From positions 1 to 49,562 of the forward strand of contig SVQX01000011.1 of NCBI GenBank assembly GCA_015065065.1: 49,562 nt of DNA, read 5' to 3'. Each line of letters starts with the position of its first letter. Position 1 is the first letter of the stretch. The stretch comes from Oscillospiraceae bacterium. GTDB lineage: Bacteria > Bacillota > Clostridia > Oscillospirales > CAG-272. The notes under the pieces were generated by a model. The model did not search any database. It was not told where the DNA came from and was given only the letters and a program-made list of their open reading frames with translations. The position numbers and the translations under genes were made by a program. Positions 16,260-25,372 of this stretch are shown here, one piece after another.

Positions 16260-17474
16260 TTATTTGTTGCTTGATTTATGTACGCCGCTAATCCGTCCTC
16301 TTTCCAGAGCCAGCACACCAAGGGCGAGGATGATCGGAAAAACGGTCGATACGAGCATACCGAGCTGGAGCCTGCCGCCGTTCATATCGGCAACGACGCC
16401 GATAACGGATGGGCCGAGCGAGCATCCCATGTCACCTGCGAGCGCGAGGAGAGCAAAGAGGGCAGTGCCGCCACAGCATTTTTGTGCCGCCATGGAGTAA
16501 GTCCCGGGCCACATAGCACCGACAGCGTATCCGCACAGCCCGCAACCCACGAGTCCAAGTGCGGGGTATGGGGATAGTGCCGCCAAGAGATAACCGACAA
16601 CGCACAGTCCGCAGCACAGGCACATATAGCGAGTCGCGCCCAGCCTTTCGGATATTTTGGCGTAAAGCACGCGCGCGATTCCCATAAGTATTGCAAACAT
16701 GCAGGGACCCGCAAGATCTCCGACGGTTTTCGAAACGCCGAGCCCCTTTTCCGCAAACGCCGACGCCCACTGTGACATTGCAAGCTCGGACGCGCCCGCG
16801 CAAAGCATAAGAAGCATAAAGAGCCAAAATATGCGAGTCTTTAGAAATCCGCCCGCGTGCTTCGGCTGTCCGTCGGGAGCTTCACCGCTAAGTGACTGAA
16901 TAGGCACGAGGGCAAAATATAATGCGTTGAGCAAGGGAACTGCCGCCCATGCCAGAGCCAGCCATATCCACGAGTCGATACCTACAAGCACGAAAAACGC
17001 CGTGCTTCCGAGAACGACGAAAACGTGTCCCCAGCAATAAAATGAATGAAGCAAGCTCATGGCTGCTCGCTTGTTTTTGAACGGGCACGCCTCGATTATG
17101 GGACTTATAATTACCTCCAGCAAGCCGCCGCCGATAGCGGAGCAGACGGTGGCAATTATTATTCCCACGTAAGGATTTGGCAGGGTATTGGGCAAAACGC
17201 CGAGCATTACAAGCCCAAAGCCGCTCATCAGATGCGCGAATACCACGCAGGGGCGGTAGCCTATCCTGTCGATAAGGGCGGCGCCAATAAGATCCATGGT
17301 TATCTGCACAGCAAAATTCAGTGCGACTATTACGGATATCTGCGACAGCGGCAGGGAATAGTTACTTGAAAAATACACGAAAAGCAGAGGCGAGAAGTTA
17401 TTGATTATCGCCTGCGTAACGTAGCCTACGTAGGAGGCGTACTTCGTGTGGGTATAGGAATTTCGAATGCTCAT
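16260..17474 (-). CDS. MFS transporter (12-helix, sugar-porter-like)
   Basis: A 404-residue major facilitator with about twelve hydrophobic segments in two halves joined by a hydrophilic loop near 190-215 (SLSGEAPDGQPKHAGG). The loop after helix 2, LIDRIGYRP, is the MFS signature between helices 2 and 3. The overall pattern resembles FucP/GlcP-like sugar porters more than drug exporters, but the substrate cannot be read from the sequence. It is the last gene of a four-gene minus-strand unit, 9 bp after the sugar kinase, so import of the sugar that the kinase phosphorylates is a reasonable inference. Confidence 0.85.
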   Translation of the reverse strand: MSIRNSYTHTKYASYVGYVTQAIINNFSPLLFVYFSSNYSLPLSQISVIVALNFAVQITMDLIGAALIDRIGYRPCVVFAHLMSGFGLVMLGVLPNTLPNPYVGIIIATVCSAIGGGLLEVIISPIIEACPFKNKRAAMSLLHSFYCWGHVFVVLGSTAFFVLVGIDSWIWLALAWAAVPLLNALYFALVPIQSLSGEAPDGQPKHAGGFLKTRIFWLFMLLMLCAGASELAMSQWASAFAEKGLGVSKTVGDLAGPCMFAILMGIARVLYAKISERLGATRYMCLCCGLCVVGYLLAALSPYPALGLVGCGLCGYAVGAMWPGTYSMAAQKCCGGTALFALLALAGDMGCSLGPSVIGVVADMNGGRLQLGMLVSTVFPIILALGVLALERGRISGVHKSSNK

Positions 17475-17483
17475 TTTTCTCCG

Positions 17484-19046
17484 TCAGAGCGCTCTTTGCG
17501 CGGCAAGACCCGCCACGTAGCGCTCGAAATATTTATCAAATCCGTTCATTCCGTCGGTAGTGGGGACTCGGGTTTCTGTGCTTACCGTTCCGAACACCCT
17601 CCGATCAAGCCAATCCTCAAGGGGCATACCGCCTGCTGTCACTGAGTACGCCGCAAGCAGAGCCATACCCCACGCGCCGCCCTCGCCCGCAGCCTCGGAC
17701 ACTGTAACGGGAACGCGCAAGGCATCTGCCAGCACCTGCTGTGCAACGCCGCGAACCTTGAAAAGTCCGCCGTGGGCGTTGAAGGAATCGGCAGTGATAT
17801 TTTCCTTCTCCGACAGTATATTCATACCTATGCGAAGCACCGCGACGGAGGAGTATAGCTGTGCGCGGAAAAAGCCGCCGAGAGTCAGTCTGCCGTCCGT
17901 CGGACAGAGGTACATGGGCGCACCGCCATCGACGCCCGCAACCGGCTCGCTTGCAAGATAGTTGTAGGCAACGACACCGCCGCAATCGGCGTCTGCGGTC
18001 AGCGCGTTGTTATAAAGCGTATTGTAAAGCTCGGATTTGTCGGCGGGCTTGCCGAGCAGCTCCGAAAACTCGCCGAATACCCTTACCCACGCATCAAGCT
18101 CGGAGCAGCCGTTGTTGCAGTGGACCATAGCAACGGGGTCGCCCGAGGGGGTGGATATAACGTCAATTTCGGGGTATACGCCGCCAAGCGGCTTGTCAAG
18201 CACCAGCATGGAAAATACCGACGTTCCCGCAGATACGTTACCCGTGCGCCTGCGCACGCTGCCCGTGGCTGTCATGCCCGTGTCGCCGTCACCCTCGGGA
18301 GGGCAAACGCATATTCCCGCCGTCAGCTTGCCCGATTCGTCAAGGAATTTTGCGCCCGCATCTGTCAAGCGCGCACCGTAATCTCCGCAAAGGCGGACCT
18401 TAGGCAGAATATCGCGTATTTTCCACGGATATCCCTTGTCAGATATGAGATCATCGAATTTATCAAGCATCTCGCCATTGTAGTCCGCGCCTGCCGTCGG
18501 GAACATTCCCGAGGCGTCACCCACGCCAAGCTCCCTTCTGCCCGTAAGCAGATAGTGGACGTATCCGGCAAGAGTGGTGATATGTGCTATGCGCGGCAGA
18601 TGCTCCTCGCCGTTCAAAATCGCTTGATATAAATGGGCGATGCTCCACCTCTGCGGAATATTGAAGCCAAAAAGCTCTGTTAGCTCCGCCGCCGCCGTCC
18701 CCGTGGTGGTATTTCTCCACGTGCGGAAGGGGGTGAGCAGATTATCGTCCTTGTCGAATGCGAGGTAGCCGTGCATCATGCCCGAAATGCCGATAGCGCC
18801 CAGAGTGGTAAGCTCTGCTCCGTACTGCTCGTAAACATTACGGCGCAGATCGGCAAACGCCGCGCGGAGTCCCGAATGTACGAGCGAGATGTCATAGGTC
18901 CAATACCCGTTTTCAAGCTTGTTTTCCCACTCGTAGCCGCCTGCGGCAATAGGGGCAAGGCTGTCGTCAACAAGACACGCCTTAATGCGCGTCGAGCCAA
19001 GCTCAATTCCAAGATAAGTCTTTCCGTTCAATATTTTTTCTTTCAT
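17484..19046 (-). CDS. FGGY-family carbohydrate kinase
   Basis: A 520-residue sugar kinase of the FGGY/xylulokinase superfamily, in the ASKHA ATPase fold. The N-terminal phosphate-binding loop is YLGIELGSTRIKACLVD (12-28). ISGMMHGYLAF and the GDGDTGMTATGS region mark the sugar site and the inter-lobe hinge. The C-terminal FGGY-type segment reads NAHGGLFKVRGVAQQVLADA, followed by EAAGEGGAWGMALLAA. It should phosphorylate a pentulose, hexulose or polyol with ATP. The specific sugar is unknown. It lies 20 bp after the ABC exporter pair and 9 bp before an MFS transporter, with GGAG before the start. Confidence 0.88.
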   Translation of the reverse strand: MKEKILNGKTYLGIELGSTRIKACLVDDSLAPIAAGGYEWENKLENGYWTYDISLVHSGLRAAFADLRRNVYEQYGAELTTLGAIGISGMMHGYLAFDKDDNLLTPFRTWRNTTTGTAAAELTELFGFNIPQRWSIAHLYQAILNGEEHLPRIAHITTLAGYVHYLLTGRRELGVGDASGMFPTAGADYNGEMLDKFDDLISDKGYPWKIRDILPKVRLCGDYGARLTDAGAKFLDESGKLTAGICVCPPEGDGDTGMTATGSVRRRTGNVSAGTSVFSMLVLDKPLGGVYPEIDVISTPSGDPVAMVHCNNGCSELDAWVRVFGEFSELLGKPADKSELYNTLYNNALTADADCGGVVAYNYLASEPVAGVDGGAPMYLCPTDGRLTLGGFFRAQLYSSVAVLRIGMNILSEKENITADSFNAHGGLFKVRGVAQQVLADALRVPVTVSEAAGEGGAWGMALLAAYSVTAGGMPLEDWLDRRVFGTVSTETRVPTTDGMNGFDKYFERYVAGLAAQRAL

Positions 19047-19066
19047 AACGGACTCCGTTTTTTCTG

Positions 19067-20983
19067 TTATTCAAGCTCAAATGCGCCAGTGTAGAGCTGG
19101 TAGTAAACGCCCTTCTTTTCGATGAGAGAATCGTGATCGCCCCGCTCAATAATACGTCCGTGGTCAAGCACCATGATGACGTCGGAGTTGCGGACGGTGG
19201 ACAGACGGTGTGCGATAACGAATACCGTTCTGCCCTCCATCAGCTTGTCCATGCCGCGCTGAACGATAGCCTCGGTACGGGTGTCGATAGAGGAGGTCGC
19301 CTCGTCAAGTATCATAACGGGCGGATCGGCAACTGCCGCGCGCGCGATAGCAATAAGCTGTCTTTGACCCTGCGACAGATTTGCGCCGTTGCCCGTGAGC
19401 AGGGTGTTGTAGCCGTCGGGCAGGCGGGTGATGAAATCGTCAGCTCCCGTCAATTTTGCCGCGTCAATGCACATCTCGTCGGTAGCGTCAAGGTTGCCGT
19501 AGCGGATGTTGTCCATTACAGTACCCGTAAAGAGATTGGTTTCTTGCAAAACTATACCCAACGAGCGGCGCAGGTCGCTCTTTTTTATCTTGTTGATATT
19601 GATTCCGTCGTAGCGTATCTTGCCGTCGGCAATATCGTAATATCTGTTGATAAGATTGGTTATCGTGGTCTTGCCCGCGCCCGTCGCGCCGACGAAAGCC
19701 ACCTTTTGTCCCGGCTCGGCGTAGACGGATACGTCGTGAAGTATCTGCTTGTCCTCGTTGTAGCCGAAGTCAACGCCCACCATTCGTACGTCGCCGCAAA
19801 GAGGGGTGTATGTCAGCGTGCCATCGCCGTGGGGATGCTTCCACGCCCACTGTCCCGTATGCTCTGCTGTTTCGGTGACTGTTCCGTCCTCCGAAATTAT
19901 TGCGTTTACAAGGGTAACGTAGCCGTCGTCTGTTTCCACCTCCTCGTCCATAAGCTCAAAAACACGGGATGCTCCCGCAAGAGCCATAACGAGGGAGTTT
20001 ACCTGCTGTGACACCTGATTTACGTTGCCCGTAAACTGCTTTGTCATATTGAGGAAGGGGACGATAATGCTTACGCCAAGTGCCATGCCCGAGAGGCTGA
20101 CGTTTGTGACGTTCATGGTCAGCAAAAGCCCGCCGAGAATGGCGACGAGAACGTAAAGGATATTACCGATATTGAGGATGATGGGGAAAAGCGCGTTGGC
20201 GCGAGCGTGAGCGCGATAGCTGTCCTCAAAGAGGGCGTCGTTTATCTCCTTGAACTGCGCCTCGCTCTTTTCCTCGTGGCAGAATACCTTGATGACCTTC
20301 TGACCGTTCATTGATTCTTGAATGAAGCCTTCCGCCTTACCGATAGATTTTTGCTGACGGATAAAGTATTTTGCCGAGCCGCCGCCCACCGTCTTGGAAA
20401 CGATTATCATGCAGATAACGCCAAATATAACGAGCAGCGTCATCCACAGGCTGAAATACATCATAATGCTGAATACCACCAGCACAATGACGGAGGATTG
20501 CACCACCGTGGGGAGAGTCTGGGACACCAGCTGACGGAGAGTGTCGATATCATTCGTATAGATACTCATAATGTCGCCGTGCTTGTGGGTGTCAAAATAG
20601 CGCACGGGCAGCTTTTGCATCTTGTTGAACATAGCACGGCGCATTTTGTAAAGGTATCCTTGGGTGATATACGCCATGAGCTGTGTGTATGCAAAAAGTG
20701 CGAGAATTGATACGACATACAGGCAGGCAAGCGTTATGACTGCTGGTATTATTTCCTTTGATGCGGAAGCCCAATCGCCCGAAGCCACCCACTTTTCGAT
20801 GGAGGCGGTGACCTTTTCGATAAATATCGCGGGAATGGATGACACCGTCGCCGAAAACGCGATACACAAAAGAGCCACGGGAAGGAGAATGGGGTAAGCC
20901 TTAAATACCGATCTTATGATACGTCCGAGCGTGCCTTTTTTGGCGCGGGGGCGTTTGCCTGGCATATTATTTTGCTTCGCCAT
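19067..20983 (-). CDS. ABC exporter, ATP-binding/permease subunit with consensus catalytic site
   Basis: A 638-residue half-transporter with a six-helix membrane domain (about 1-340) and a C-terminal ATPase. Walker A is GATGAGKTT, Walker B is VMILDEATSS with the catalytic Glu, and the switch His is in FVIAHRLST. The signature is LSQGQ instead of LSGGQ. This pairs with the degenerate site of its partner, exactly as in heterodimeric exporters of the TM287/288 and BmrCD type. A roughly 45-residue insertion containing GQWAWKHPHGDG lies between the membrane and ATPase domains. The ATG overlaps the partner stop as TAATG, so the two are coupled. The substrate is probably a drug, lipid or peptide. 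Confidence 0.92.
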   Translation of the reverse strand: MAKQNNMPGKRPRAKKGTLGRIIRSVFKAYPILLPVALLCIAFSATVSSIPAIFIEKVTASIEKWVASGDWASASKEIIPAVITLACLYVVSILALFAYTQLMAYITQGYLYKMRRAMFNKMQKLPVRYFDTHKHGDIMSIYTNDIDTLRQLVSQTLPTVVQSSVIVLVVFSIMMYFSLWMTLLVIFGVICMIIVSKTVGGGSAKYFIRQQKSIGKAEGFIQESMNGQKVIKVFCHEEKSEAQFKEINDALFEDSYRAHARANALFPIILNIGNILYVLVAILGGLLLTMNVTNVSLSGMALGVSIIVPFLNMTKQFTGNVNQVSQQVNSLVMALAGASRVFELMDEEVETDDGYVTLVNAIISEDGTVTETAEHTGQWAWKHPHGDGTLTYTPLCGDVRMVGVDFGYNEDKQILHDVSVYAEPGQKVAFVGATGAGKTTITNLINRYYDIADGKIRYDGININKIKKSDLRRSLGIVLQETNLFTGTVMDNIRYGNLDATDEMCIDAAKLTGADDFITRLPDGYNTLLTGNGANLSQGQRQLIAIARAAVADPPVMILDEATSSIDTRTEAIVQRGMDKLMEGRTVFVIAHRLSTVRNSDVIMVLDHGRIIERGDHDSLIEKKGVYYQLYTGAFELE

Positions 20984-22722
20984 TACCTGTTACCTCCCGT
21001 CTGCTGCTCGTATATCTCGCGGTAGACGTCACTTTCGCGAAGCAGCTCGTCGTGCCGTCCCTCGGCGATTATCTTGCCACCGTCAAGAATAATTATCTTG
21101 TCAGCATCCATGACGGACGCCACGCGCTGAGCAATAATTATCTTTGTGGTGGATGGAATATATTTGGAAAATCCCATGCGTATAAGAGCGTCGGTCCTTG
21201 TATCCACTGCGCTCGTGCTGTCGTCAAGAATGAGGATCTTCGGCTTTTTGAGCAGAGCGCGGGCAATACAAAGTCGCTGACGCTGACCGCCCGACACGTT
21301 GGTGCCGCCTTGCTCGATCACGGTGTTATAGCCGTCGGGAAAAGAGGAAATGAAGTCGTGCGCCTGCGCAAGACGGCAAGCCTCCACAAGCTCCTCGTCA
21401 GTGGCGTTTTCGTTGCCCCAACGGAGATTTTCTGCTATCGTTCCCGAAAAAAGCTGATTTTTTTGAAGAACTACCGCCACCTCGTTGCGCAAAACGTCAA
21501 GATCGTACTCGCGCACGTCTACGCCTCCAACCGTCACCGAGCCATCGGTAACGTCGTACAGTCGGCAGATGAGCTGAATAAGGGAGGATTTGCTTGATCC
21601 CGTGCCGCCGAGAATACCCACCGTCGCGCCTGAAGGAATGTCGAGATCTATATCCGAAAGAGTGGCACGGCTTGCTGTTTTGGAATAAGAAAAGCTGACG
21701 CTGTCAAATCTTATCGAGCCATCCTTCACCTGTGTGACGGGCGAAGCGGGCGCTTTGATAGAGGGCTCCTCGCTTAGCACCTCAACGATACGCTTTGCGG
21801 ATTCGCCCGACATGGTGAGCATAACGTATACCATGGACAGCGACATCAGCGACATAAGTATCTGGAAGCCGTAAGTCAGAAGCGCGGAGAGCTGACCTAC
21901 TCCAAGCTCCGCACCGTGGCTTGTAATAACAATATTCGAGCCTATGGACAGCACGCAGACCATGATGATGTAAAGGCAGGACTGCATGATAGGAGAGTTG
22001 AACGCCACTATGCGCTCTGCGCGGGTGAAATCAGCGCGGATGTTGTCCGCAGCCGCACCGAATTTTTGCTGCTCGTACTCCTCGCGTGCAAAGCCTTTGA
22101 CGGCACGCATAGCCATTACGTTTTCCTCAATGGACTCGTTGAGCTTGTCGTATTTGCGGAAAACGCGGCGGAAGGAGGGCATGGCAAATTTTGCGATAAG
22201 CAAAAGTCCGATAATGAGTATGGGAGCAACGCAAACGAACAGCCAGGCAAGTCTGCCGCCCGTGCTGAACGCCATGGTTATTGCAAAAATGAACATCATT
22301 GGTGCGCGGACAGCCACGCGGATTATTTGCAGGTACGCCATCTGCACGTAAGCCACGTCGGTAGTGGTGCGCGTGACCAGAGAGGACGACGAAAATCTGT
22401 CAATGTTCTCAAATGAAAAGGTCTGTACCTTATGGAAAAGGTCGGTGCGGAGATTTTTTGCAAATCCGCAGGACGCCTTCGCAGAGGTAAAGCCTGCGAT
22501 AGCTCCGCAGGCGAGCGAAACGCAAGCCATCAAAAACAGCTTCAGTCCCTCGGTGAGGATGACGGACATATTCGCACCGCCCTCCGCGCTGAACTGATTT
22601 ACGAGATTTGCGACGATATTCGGCATAAGACATTCCATTACCACCTCGCCTATAATAAGGATAGGCGTTATGATGGAAAGAAATTTGTATTCCCGAATAC
22701 TTTTTGCCAGGGTCTTGATCAT
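20983..22722 (-). CDS. ABC exporter, ATP-binding/permease subunit with degenerate catalytic site
   Basis: A 579-residue half-transporter. The chosen start is the ATG at 22720-22722, with AAAGGAAA before it. An in-frame upstream start at 22782 would lie upstream of the transcription start set by the promoter at 22771-22799. Six membrane helices come first, then the ATPase with Walker A GGTGSSKSS and signature NVSGGQRQRL. Walker B is ILILDDSTSA, with Asp in place of the catalytic Glu, and IIIAQRVAS has Gln in place of the switch His. These two changes mark the degenerate subunit of heterodimeric exporters, where only one of two ATP sites hydrolyses. It heads the operon with its partner, a sugar kinase and an MFS transporter. 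Confidence 0.92.
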   Translation of the reverse strand: MIKTLAKSIREYKFLSIITPILIIGEVVMECLMPNIVANLVNQFSAEGGANMSVILTEGLKLFLMACVSLACGAIAGFTSAKASCGFAKNLRTDLFHKVQTFSFENIDRFSSSSLVTRTTTDVAYVQMAYLQIIRVAVRAPMMFIFAITMAFSTGGRLAWLFVCVAPILIIGLLLIAKFAMPSFRRVFRKYDKLNESIEENVMAMRAVKGFAREEYEQQKFGAAADNIRADFTRAERIVAFNSPIMQSCLYIIMVCVLSIGSNIVITSHGAELGVGQLSALLTYGFQILMSLMSLSMVYVMLTMSGESAKRIVEVLSEEPSIKAPASPVTQVKDGSIRFDSVSFSYSKTASRATLSDIDLDIPSGATVGILGGTGSSKSSLIQLICRLYDVTDGSVTVGGVDVREYDLDVLRNEVAVVLQKNQLFSGTIAENLRWGNENATDEELVEACRLAQAHDFISSFPDGYNTVIEQGGTNVSGGQRQRLCIARALLKKPKILILDDSTSAVDTRTDALIRMGFSKYIPSTTKIIIAQRVASVMDADKIIILDGGKIIAEGRHDELLRESDVYREIYEQQTGGNR

Positions 22723-22770
22723 TTTTTGCGGGTTTCCTTTCTTTAAAAAGCAAATAAATATACATCTTAA

Positions 22771-22799
22771 ATTATAGCACAAAAAAACCGCCGCTTCAA
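22771..22799 (-). promoter_or_regulatory. Sigma-A promoter of the ABC exporter/kinase/MFS operon
   Basis: On the minus strand, TTGAAG (22794-22799), 17 bp, then TATAAT (22771-22776). It fixes the translation start of the first gene to the downstream ATG. Confidence 0.75.
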
Positions 22800-22979
22800 T
22801 AAATCAGCGTATTTTTTCACAAATTGTTTTCATAATTATTTTAATTTAATTTAAAAGAGACATCGAAAGTGAAAAACGGAAAATTTTTATTATCTGCCGT
22901 CGGGGTGTGAGATTTTGGCGGAACGTGCAGTATGACCTCTCAAATCGCATAAAATCATAGCAAGGCGATGCTAAAATAT

Positions 22980-23011
22980 GCCCCATCCGCCGTGTATTCG
23001 GTGAATGGGGC
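22980..23011 (-). terminator. Terminator candidate of the rhamnosidase-like gene
   Basis: Seven-bp arms (GCCCCAT with ATGGGGC), extended by an inner CCG/CGG pair, begin 17 bp past the stop codon. On the minus strand a short ATATTTT follows. Nothing else is seen between 22800 and 22980. Confidence 0.6.
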
Positions 23012-23028
23012 TATGTGAGTATTGAGAT

Positions 23029-25206
23029 TTAAACGACAAACTCGTATTCGCCGCCGACAAGGGTGGTTTCGGGGATTCCGCTTATGCAGACGCGGGCGGA
23101 TACTCTGTCGGGGATGGTCACCCTGTAATTTCTCACACCGTTGTCGGTGGAGTAGGCGACGGAGATAATTCCGTGCGGGGTGGTAAGGTGTCCCTTGGCG
23201 GAGTTCAGTCCGTCAATAACCGCCGGGGAGATGATAACGCGGTCATAGCCTGCAGAATCCTTTTCCTGACGAATTCCGAGAATAAACTCGTAAAGGCAAG
23301 CGACCACCGCGCCGAACATGGGGTGATTGTAAGAGCGGCAGTAATCGTTTCCCCAATATTCGCGGAAGGTGGTATATCCCTCTGCCCTCCAGCGGGCGAA
23401 GCCGTGGGTGTCGTTGTGTGTCAACAGCTTGAGGGCGATATCTCCTCTGCCGTATTCGAACAGCTTGCGGGTAACCAGCTCCGTGCCGAAAATGCCTGTG
23501 TCGTATACGGGATTTGCTTCATAATACTTTATGAATTTGTTTTTCGTGTTCTCCGTGCCAAGCCCGATATTAAGAGCAAACGCGCCCGCGCCTTGCGTGT
23601 TGGCGCAGTAGGTGTCGTCGGCAAAGAAATCGTTGAAATAAGCGGTGTTTATCGCCTTTTTGCGGAGGGCGATCTTTTCCTCAAATGCGGGAATATCCTC
23701 CTCCTTATCGATAACGCGAGCTATTTCTATCAGCTTTTGCATGGTGTCAACATAAAGACAGGTGTTGACAAAGGGTGTAGGCAGTGTCCATTGAACGGGT
23801 GTCACCCAGTCGCCAAGACACCATACTCCCTCCTTGTAGCTTGTAACAAGACCGAATTCGCTGTGCTCGTCAAGAAAATCGAAGTAGCGGAGCATCTGCG
23901 GATAAAGCGTGCGCAAAAAGCTGTCGTCGCCGTAAGCCTTGTAAAATTCGTAAGGAACGGTAACGATAGCACAGCTCCAGCCACCCGGTCCTCCGCCCGC
24001 GTAGAAATAAGGAGCGGTATACTGCACGCGTCCGGAAAGCACGTCCTGACAGTCTGAAATATCGGCTATCCACTTGGCGTAAAATGCCTTCGCATCAAGC
24101 ACGTCCATAACGCTACGGCACAAAAGCTGACCGTCGCCCGTGTAGCCAAGACGCTCAATGTGGGGACAGTCGCTGGGAATACCGCGGTGCATATTTGTAA
24201 GCTGGGTGTGGATAAAGGTGTCGTGTATCCAGTTGAGTATTTCATTGTCGGAGTGGAAAGAGGACGTTTGGGAGATGTCGGTGTGTATCGTGCAGACGCT
24301 CTCCACCTCGCACTCGCCCTCGACCTTGAAATATCTGAAGCCGAGCCAGGTAAAGCGGAGGTAAGCAGCTCTTGCCTTACCGTCAGCCTTGATATTGAAA
24401 TGCTGCTCGTGGATATGCTCGGGGTCCAGATCGCCGTCTGCCAGTGACTCCGAGAAGGTTATCTTTATCTCGCCCGTGTATCCGTCTGCGAGCTTTATTA
24501 CGGGGTATCCCGACGTGTTTTTGCCCGCGTCATAGATATTAAAGCCGTCCCCTTTGCCGACTGCCTCGGGGGTTACTTTCTCCATCACCCTGTCGGGAGG
24601 GCAGTCGGTAAAACAGTACTCGCTGTCAACAGGCTTTGCGAGTGCTACGGTGCGCCATGCGCTGTCGTCAAAATCGCAGTCAAGACAGCTGTCCTCCCAC
24701 TCGGTGTAGTCTTGGCTCTCTCCGCGGTGAAGATCGCTTTCCTTAACAAAAGAATTTGCCCAACGCTCACTTCCGTCGGAAACAATTTCGCTGATCTTGC
24801 CGTTTTCGTTGACAGATATAGAGAAAATAGCTTTCTTTGAGCCGAATATTTTTTGTATTCCGAACCACATGCCCGTGTACCAGCCGTTGCCGACGTGGAG
24901 AGCAAGGGTGTTGCTACCTGCTTTCAGATAGCCCGTTATATCGTACTCGGTAGCGTATATGCGGTAGCCGAAAAGCTGCTCCCCCCATGGGAATTCCGTT
25001 TTTTCGTATTCCGAATTCATGGGCAAAAACAGGTCGTTGCTGATGCGCTTGCCGTTTATAAACGCTTCAAACGTGCCAAGACCGATAAGTCGGAGCGTAG
25101 CCGCTCCACCCGAATAGCTGAACCTTTTTCGTATGATAATGCCTGCACCGTGATCCGCGTCAGCGCCTATCCATCTCGCGCGACCGAACATTTCCGCTTG
25201 TGTCAT
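23029..25206 (-). CDS. Alpha-L-rhamnosidase-like glycoside hydrolase (GH78 family), cytoplasmic
   Basis: A 725-residue enzyme without signal peptide, so it should act on imported rhamnosides inside the cell. An N-terminal beta-sandwich (about 1-150, with ALHVGNGWYTGMWFG) precedes a linker beta-domain. The (alpha/alpha)6 catalytic domain begins near 315. Its signature DCPHIERLGYTGDGQ (346-360) carries the acidic catalytic residues; the usual DCPxRE has Ile at the Arg position. FREYWGNDYCRSYNHPMFG and a C-terminal beta-domain complete the family layout. It is shorter than typical 850-950-residue members. It has its own promoter and terminator. Release of L-rhamnose would suit the deoxy-sugar microcompartment genes at the left edge; that link is inferred. 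Confidence 0.88.
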   Translation of the reverse strand: MTQAEMFGRARWIGADADHGAGIIIRKRFSYSGGAATLRLIGLGTFEAFINGKRISNDLFLPMNSEYEKTEFPWGEQLFGYRIYATEYDITGYLKAGSNTLALHVGNGWYTGMWFGIQKIFGSKKAIFSISVNENGKISEIVSDGSERWANSFVKESDLHRGESQDYTEWEDSCLDCDFDDSAWRTVALAKPVDSEYCFTDCPPDRVMEKVTPEAVGKGDGFNIYDAGKNTSGYPVIKLADGYTGEIKITFSESLADGDLDPEHIHEQHFNIKADGKARAAYLRFTWLGFRYFKVEGECEVESVCTIHTDISQTSSFHSDNEILNWIHDTFIHTQLTNMHRGIPSDCPHIERLGYTGDGQLLCRSVMDVLDAKAFYAKWIADISDCQDVLSGRVQYTAPYFYAGGGPGGWSCAIVTVPYEFYKAYGDDSFLRTLYPQMLRYFDFLDEHSEFGLVTSYKEGVWCLGDWVTPVQWTLPTPFVNTCLYVDTMQKLIEIARVIDKEEDIPAFEEKIALRKKAINTAYFNDFFADDTYCANTQGAGAFALNIGLGTENTKNKFIKYYEANPVYDTGIFGTELVTRKLFEYGRGDIALKLLTHNDTHGFARWRAEGYTTFREYWGNDYCRSYNHPMFGAVVACLYEFILGIRQEKDSAGYDRVIISPAVIDGLNSAKGHLTTPHGIISVAYSTDNGVRNYRVTIPDRVSARVCISGIPETTLVGGEYEFVV

Positions 25207-25241
25207 AATACAACCTCGCTTTCGTTTTTTTTGTCAGATGC

Positions 25242-25270
25242 AGTATAACATATCAGGTATTCATTGTCAA
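25242..25270 (-). promoter_or_regulatory. Promoter of the rhamnosidase-like gene
   Basis: On the minus strand, a perfect TTGACA (25265-25270), 17 bp, then TATACT (25242-25247). Confidence 0.8.
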
Positions 25271-25301
25271 GTGGTCTTGAAAACTTTTGAACACGTTTGT
25301 G

Positions 25302-25329
25302 TTGACAAAATTCGAAACTGTGCTATAAT
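25302..25329 (+). promoter_or_regulatory. Promoter of the 25373 lipoprotein gene
   Basis: A perfect TTGACA (25302-25307) and a perfect TATAAT (25324-25329) with a 16-bp spacer. It is back to back with the rhamnosidase promoter; the two -35 boxes are 31 bp apart, leaving room for a shared operator. Confidence 0.85.
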
Positions 25330-25372
25330 AAAAAAGGAGCCGTAGGCCCAATTTTTAAAATGGAGGCAAATT

